Below, one piece after another: positions 60,474 through 64,000 of a DNA stretch of 64,000 bases; position 1 is the stretch's first letter, and every line of letters begins with the position of its first letter. The position numbers were made by a program, and so were the translations under genes. This DNA is from Temnothorax longispinosus (Eukaryota; Arthropoda; Insecta; Hymenoptera; Formicidae), in the NCBI RefSeq assembly GCF_030848805.1, contig NC_092367.1, forward strand, positions 17,107,692 to 17,171,691, in the 5' to 3' direction. The notes under the pieces were generated by a model that ran no database searches, was not told the DNA's origin, and worked only from the letters and a program-made list of their open reading frames with translations.

Positions 60474-61495
60474 AATATCAGATTTTTGTCAAATGTGTCG
60501 CCTATGAACGTCGGAATAACAACCTGGCCGTACAGAATCCCCTTCTATTCTAGAATCGACGAGACGGGATTCTACTCTGAAAGCTCCCCTCGATCCTCGC
60601 TCTCATTTTACACGATCCGTCATTTCGTTTTCTTGTTCCACGATCACGTGACAAATAGGGGAGCAGCGGGGAAAATTCCGAGAGAGGAGAATTCCATTAC
60701 AGAGGTACAGCTGTTTCCGAATGGAGTATCACTTGAAGACCGTAGGCTCTTCAACGATCTTGCGTTCCAGGAATAATATATCTATTTTTTTCATTTGTAT
60801 CTCTAAGAGAACTATCGATGTTCCAAATATAACCCGCGTGTAGTAGCGAATTTTTTATGCGAGTCTTATTGTGATATTGCACATTTTAATTCATCAATAA
60901 CAAAGTTGATGTCACGAAAAACGCGTTTTTTTTTTGTTCGGAGACCTGTAACCGCGAATCTATAGGCGATATTAAGTCCGATCTTACGTTTCCCAGGTAG
61001 CATTAATGTCTAAAAGACATCATAAAGATGTCTTTAAGATGCCAGAAATCTTAAAGATGTCTTTATGATGTCTTTTAGACATTAATTGCTACCTGGGTTA
61101 AGATCGTCTCCGACTCAAGATGATTTTAAATGTAAATTTCAATTTATGAGCAGATCTAAGATTATTTCGAAGATATCGAGTTATGAATATTTTATGAGCA
61201 CCGCTCTAGAACATGGAGAGGCGACAGCCAATCACTTTCCGTAGCATAATTGCCGGAAGGAACCGAAGAGTGGCTGTCAATGCAAAGTTTTCCCTCTGTC
61301 GTGACTTCTTGCTCCATGCCGCGTAACGAAACCAGCACCATCTGCAGCGCGAGGGAGCATCGTCGATAATTAATCGCTACACTTCAAATTTTGTGGGATC
61401 TGCTGTCAAAATCTCCTCTTCGCGGCTTCGTTTTTAGTCGCCCGACACTTTTTAAGTGTAAATAAAATAGAAGGAAGGAAGAATAAGTGCGCGCA
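60474..61495. other. UNC-50 3'UTR and intergenic region
   Basis: Contains a near-perfect palindrome at 60992-61097 and a moderately GC-rich stretch (61200-61495) that probably carries the CHRAC1 promoter. The open frame at 60486-60776 has no recognised domain. Confidence 0.5.
60992..61097. mobile_element. Perfect-arm palindrome 'CCCAGGTAGCATTAATGTC'
   Basis: About 106 bp. The left arm CCCAGGTAGCATTAATGTC-TAAAAGACATCATAAAGATG is complemented by an arm ending GACATTAATTGCTACCTGGG, around a ~12 base loop. Weaker inverted similarity continues outside (GTCCGATCTTA versus TAAGATCGTCTCCGAC). Likely a young MITE or hairpin-forming locus. Confidence 0.8.
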
Positions 61496-62514
61496 ATGAG
61501 TACGCAACCTCCCGCCGTGAAGATGAAAGAGCTGCGCCTGCCAATCTCGAGGGTGAAGACGATCATGAAGAGCTCGCCTAGCGTCGACACCGTCGGGCAG
61601 GACGGCTTGTATTTGGTCACAAAAGCCACGGTAAGACACACTTGGAGGTTAGAGATACGTTCCTGAAAAGATTCACCGAGACCCGAGACGATTTATTAAT
61701 TTATAATTATTAATTCAATTTAATAAGTAAATAGCGACTAAAATATATTCGATATTTATCCTCTATTACATTCATGTGACATAATAGTTGTATATGTATA
61801 ACAGAATATAAATATTTACATTTTTGAGATAAGGGAGTCTGTTTTCTGTTACCGAACTGACAGCACTAGGTCAGAGTTCATCTTTTTTTCTTCCAATGTG
61901 GAGTAAAAAAGGATAAATTTTGAACTAGTGCAGCCAGTTCGGTAACAGAAAACAGACCCGAGATCTTATAGTTTTTGAAGTGTCTCATACATTTGGTCCT
62001 TGCGCTTTTGACCCATATATCGATTGTCATTCAGTCCTGCAATGTAGTGCCATTATGGTCTTGTTAATTTAGGATTTAATATTGCACGAGGCACTTTGCA
62101 ACTTTGCAGGAATTATTCATACATTACCTGACGGAGGAGGCACACATGCAAAGCAACAAGGGGTCCTCTCTGGATTACAAACACCTGGCGGAGGTGGTGC
62201 AGACTAACGACACGCTGGAGTTCCTGCGGGAGATAATGCCCAGGAAGATTACCGTCCGACAGTTCAAGGAGATGATGGAGGCCAAGGAGGCGTCCAACAG
62301 CAGCAGCTCGTCCGAGAGCAGCTCCGACTCGGACAGCGACAGCGACTCCGACACGGACTCCTGTTCGGACAGCGACGAAACCAAGGGGGACAACGGCAAC
62401 TCGTCGGGCAGCGAGCGGGAGAGCGAGACCAAGGAGAACGGCGCTTGTCATTCGGATAGTGACAAAAGTGAGAGCAGTGTGAAAAGTGATAGTGAGGAGA
62501 ACAATAAGAGATGA
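61496..62514 (+). CDS. CHRAC1: CHRAC1 (CHRAC-15/16) histone-fold subunit
   Basis: Exons 61496-61630 and 62110-62514 give 179 residues. The histone-fold domain (residues ~12-95) contains LRLPISRVKTIMKSSPSV, ATELFIHYLTEEAH, DYKHLAEVVQTNDTLEFLRE and PRKITVRQFKEM, as in CHRAC1. The tail from ~105 is a long Ser/Asp/Glu repeat (SSSSESSSDSDSDSDSDTDS). CHRAC1 pairs with the POLE3/CHRAC-14-type subunit in the ACF/ISWI chromatin-accessibility complex, helping nucleosome sliding. The acidic tail is longer than I recall in vertebrate CHRAC1 (about 130 residues in human). AATAAA near 62939 may be its poly(A) signal. Confidence 0.93.
61833..61959. mobile_element. MITE family 'GGGTCTGTTTTCTGTT', copy 2 (CHRAC1 intron)
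   Basis: About 126 bp with TIRs GTCTGTTTTCTGTTACCGAACTG and its complement ending AACAGAAAACAGACCC. Interior matches 38020-38140. Confidence 0.88.
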
Positions 62515-63180
62515 GAACTCGTTGAATTTCTACTTCTAGGAGACAGACTCCGATTATTTGACAAACCTAGATTCATCTCGTGTCTTTCTACAAAATTTTG
62601 CAGATCTGTAAAATCTATCCAGTGTCAAGATTATGCGTCTATATCAGCAGATCTAGTTTAGCAAACGCAGTCATCAGTAGTGACTCAAAATTTAGAGACA
62701 GGCCACGAGAATTTGTCTCGAAAGAGGAGATATTATTTTTATATGCTCACGAATGATGAAAAGTGCACCACACAAGATCTTTTTACACATATTTCTTCTC
62801 TCACACATATTTTTGTACATATATCTCACGACGTTCATTATTCACGCATTCAATGTTAATAAGATCAATGTTTTTTTTTACATTAATCATATTTATTTAT
62901 GATCATGCTTTAGGATTGGTTTTTTCATCTTTGATAACAATAAATTGATGTCACGATATTTTGTTTTATTTGGTCTTTAAGAATCTTGAATTATATAACA
63001 ATCATAGGAGAATAATTCATTGATGTAAACATTTTAAACTTTTGTATAATACAAAGTTAACGAAAGTAGATTGCGTGTTATTTATATTATTAGCATTTTA
63101 AGATTTTTTTTTTTACTAATCTTCCCTATAATACGCATGTTCAAGATAATGGAACGACCGAATACGCTTGGATGTTGTAT
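62515..63180. other. Convergent 3'UTR region of CHRAC1 and TMEM199
   Basis: The two genes face each other 3' to 3'. The sequence is AT-rich with no coding signal; AATAAA (plus) is near 62939. Confidence 0.6.
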
Positions 63181-63942
63181 TTAGTCTCGATGTAACTTTT
63201 TCGATTTGGATGGGACATCGAAACCATTCTCATTTAATTTTAGAGCTAGAAAATAGATCTCGGCTAACGCTATAATTAACGCGCAAATTATACCTAAGAG
63301 TAATCTAAATCCGAAGTCTAGGTCCCCGATTATGAGTTCTACCCCGATGAATCCGAAAGCGAAGCCAGCTATCACGGAAAATACAAATTGCGCGACAGCG
63401 ATCAGTTGCTTGTTTATCTCCTTCACTGCAAAATAAAGTGATATTAGAAAGACATTAAATTGTCTTTTGTAAGCGCGGTTAAAAAAATAGATTTAACAAT
63501 ATACAATATATTTACTTTGATACGCGATGCTGTCTTCCGGTAAGAATTTCCGTACAGAATCGATGCTCTTCGTCATCGCCTGATATTCTCGGGCGTTTTG
63601 CTGCGCCGTTAATTTCCGTATTCTAGCCTCCAGCTCTGGGTTCCGTGGCGTCTCTTTTGGCGTCGGCAGTATCACGTCGGAATCATCGAAAAGTTCGTGC
63701 AGGTAAATCTTTTGTGTCGCAGTTTTCCTATGCTCTTTTAGATACCCATTCAACCACTTGAGGTCCTCGATTTTTAACGTGGCACTTGCAATCTTCTCCT
63801 TCTTGGATTTTTTCAGTTTGCGCAAGGATGCGATGCCATCCGGTGCACCATCCGTATCTTTCACATCGTACAAGATAAAATCTTTCAATTTCTTAGACGG
63901 ATTTATCGTTACGGTAGGATCTACAATCGACTCTAGTGGCAT
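63181..63942 (-). CDS. TMEM199: TMEM199 / Vma12-like V-ATPase assembly factor
   Basis: Two minus-strand exons, 63516-63942 and 63181-63425, give 223 residues. The N-terminal cytosolic part carries the family motif KIYLHELFDDSDVILPTP followed by RNPELEARIRKL and AREYQAMTKSID. Two transmembrane helices lie near the C-terminus (AQFVFSVIAGFAFGFIGVEL and LLLGIICALIIALAEIYFLA), then a basic tail ending KSKKLHRD, which could act in ER retention. TMEM199 with CCDC115 is the animal counterpart of the yeast Vma12-Vma22 complex that assembles the V0 sector of the vacuolar ATPase in the ER. The first exon ends CAA A|GTAAAT and the next begins TG, giving Met at the junction, in frame. Confidence 0.94.
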
Positions 63943-64000
63943 ATCTAAACGAACTCAATATACACCCGTCTCTCTACTTTAAGAAAATTATTAGGTTTGT
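63943..64000. other. Upstream edge of TMEM199
   Basis: Short 5' flank of TMEM199 to the window end; nothing further can be said. Confidence 0.5.

Overview
This window is eukaryotic, insect genomic DNA, almost certainly Hymenoptera and probably an ant (inference from gene sequences, intron sizes, AT-rich introns with CpG-rich promoters and exons, and abundant short palindromic transposons). No prokaryotic system, virus, rRNA, tRNA or CRISPR array was seen. I rebuilt spliced models by hand; every reported gene keeps reading frame across all GT/AG junctions.

Layout, left to right: (1) 41-1127 (-) 5' half of integrin-linked kinase, running off the left edge. (2) 2862-5359 (+) peptide:N-glycanase, complete. 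(3) 7232-10152 (+) Homer, starting in a CpG island, with a long AT-rich downstream tract. (4) 19306-22707 (+) an annexin (AnxB9-like) with three consecutive alternative last exons. (5) 22.67-31.18 kb: an old tandem duplication carrying two paralogous small secreted cysteine-rich proteins (DUF4773-like) on the minus strand, at 23121-24598 and 26492-29665. It left a broken copy of the CREB 5' end and a broken copy of the annexin last exon at the junction near 26104. (6) 31055-36960 (+) CREB transcription factor. (7) 39781-40349 (-) a doubtful small spliced gene. (8) 43082-45915 (+) a TMEM47/VAB-9-like claudin-superfamily protein with two alternative first coding exons. (9) 52053-57620 (+) MAN1/LEMD3 inner nuclear membrane protein. 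(10) 58976-60473 (+) UNC-50. (11) 61496-62514 (+) CHRAC1 histone-fold protein. (12) 63181-63942 (-) TMEM199/Vma12-like V-ATPase assembly factor.

The genes are individually transcribed housekeeping, signalling and membrane genes and do not form one pathway. The accessory interest lies in three places: the tandem duplication with its two diverging secreted-protein genes; the alternative exons of annexin, TMEM47-like and CREB; and at least a dozen palindromic MITE-like elements. Several of these are inserted in one duplication unit and absent from the other, which gives natural empty-site comparisons.
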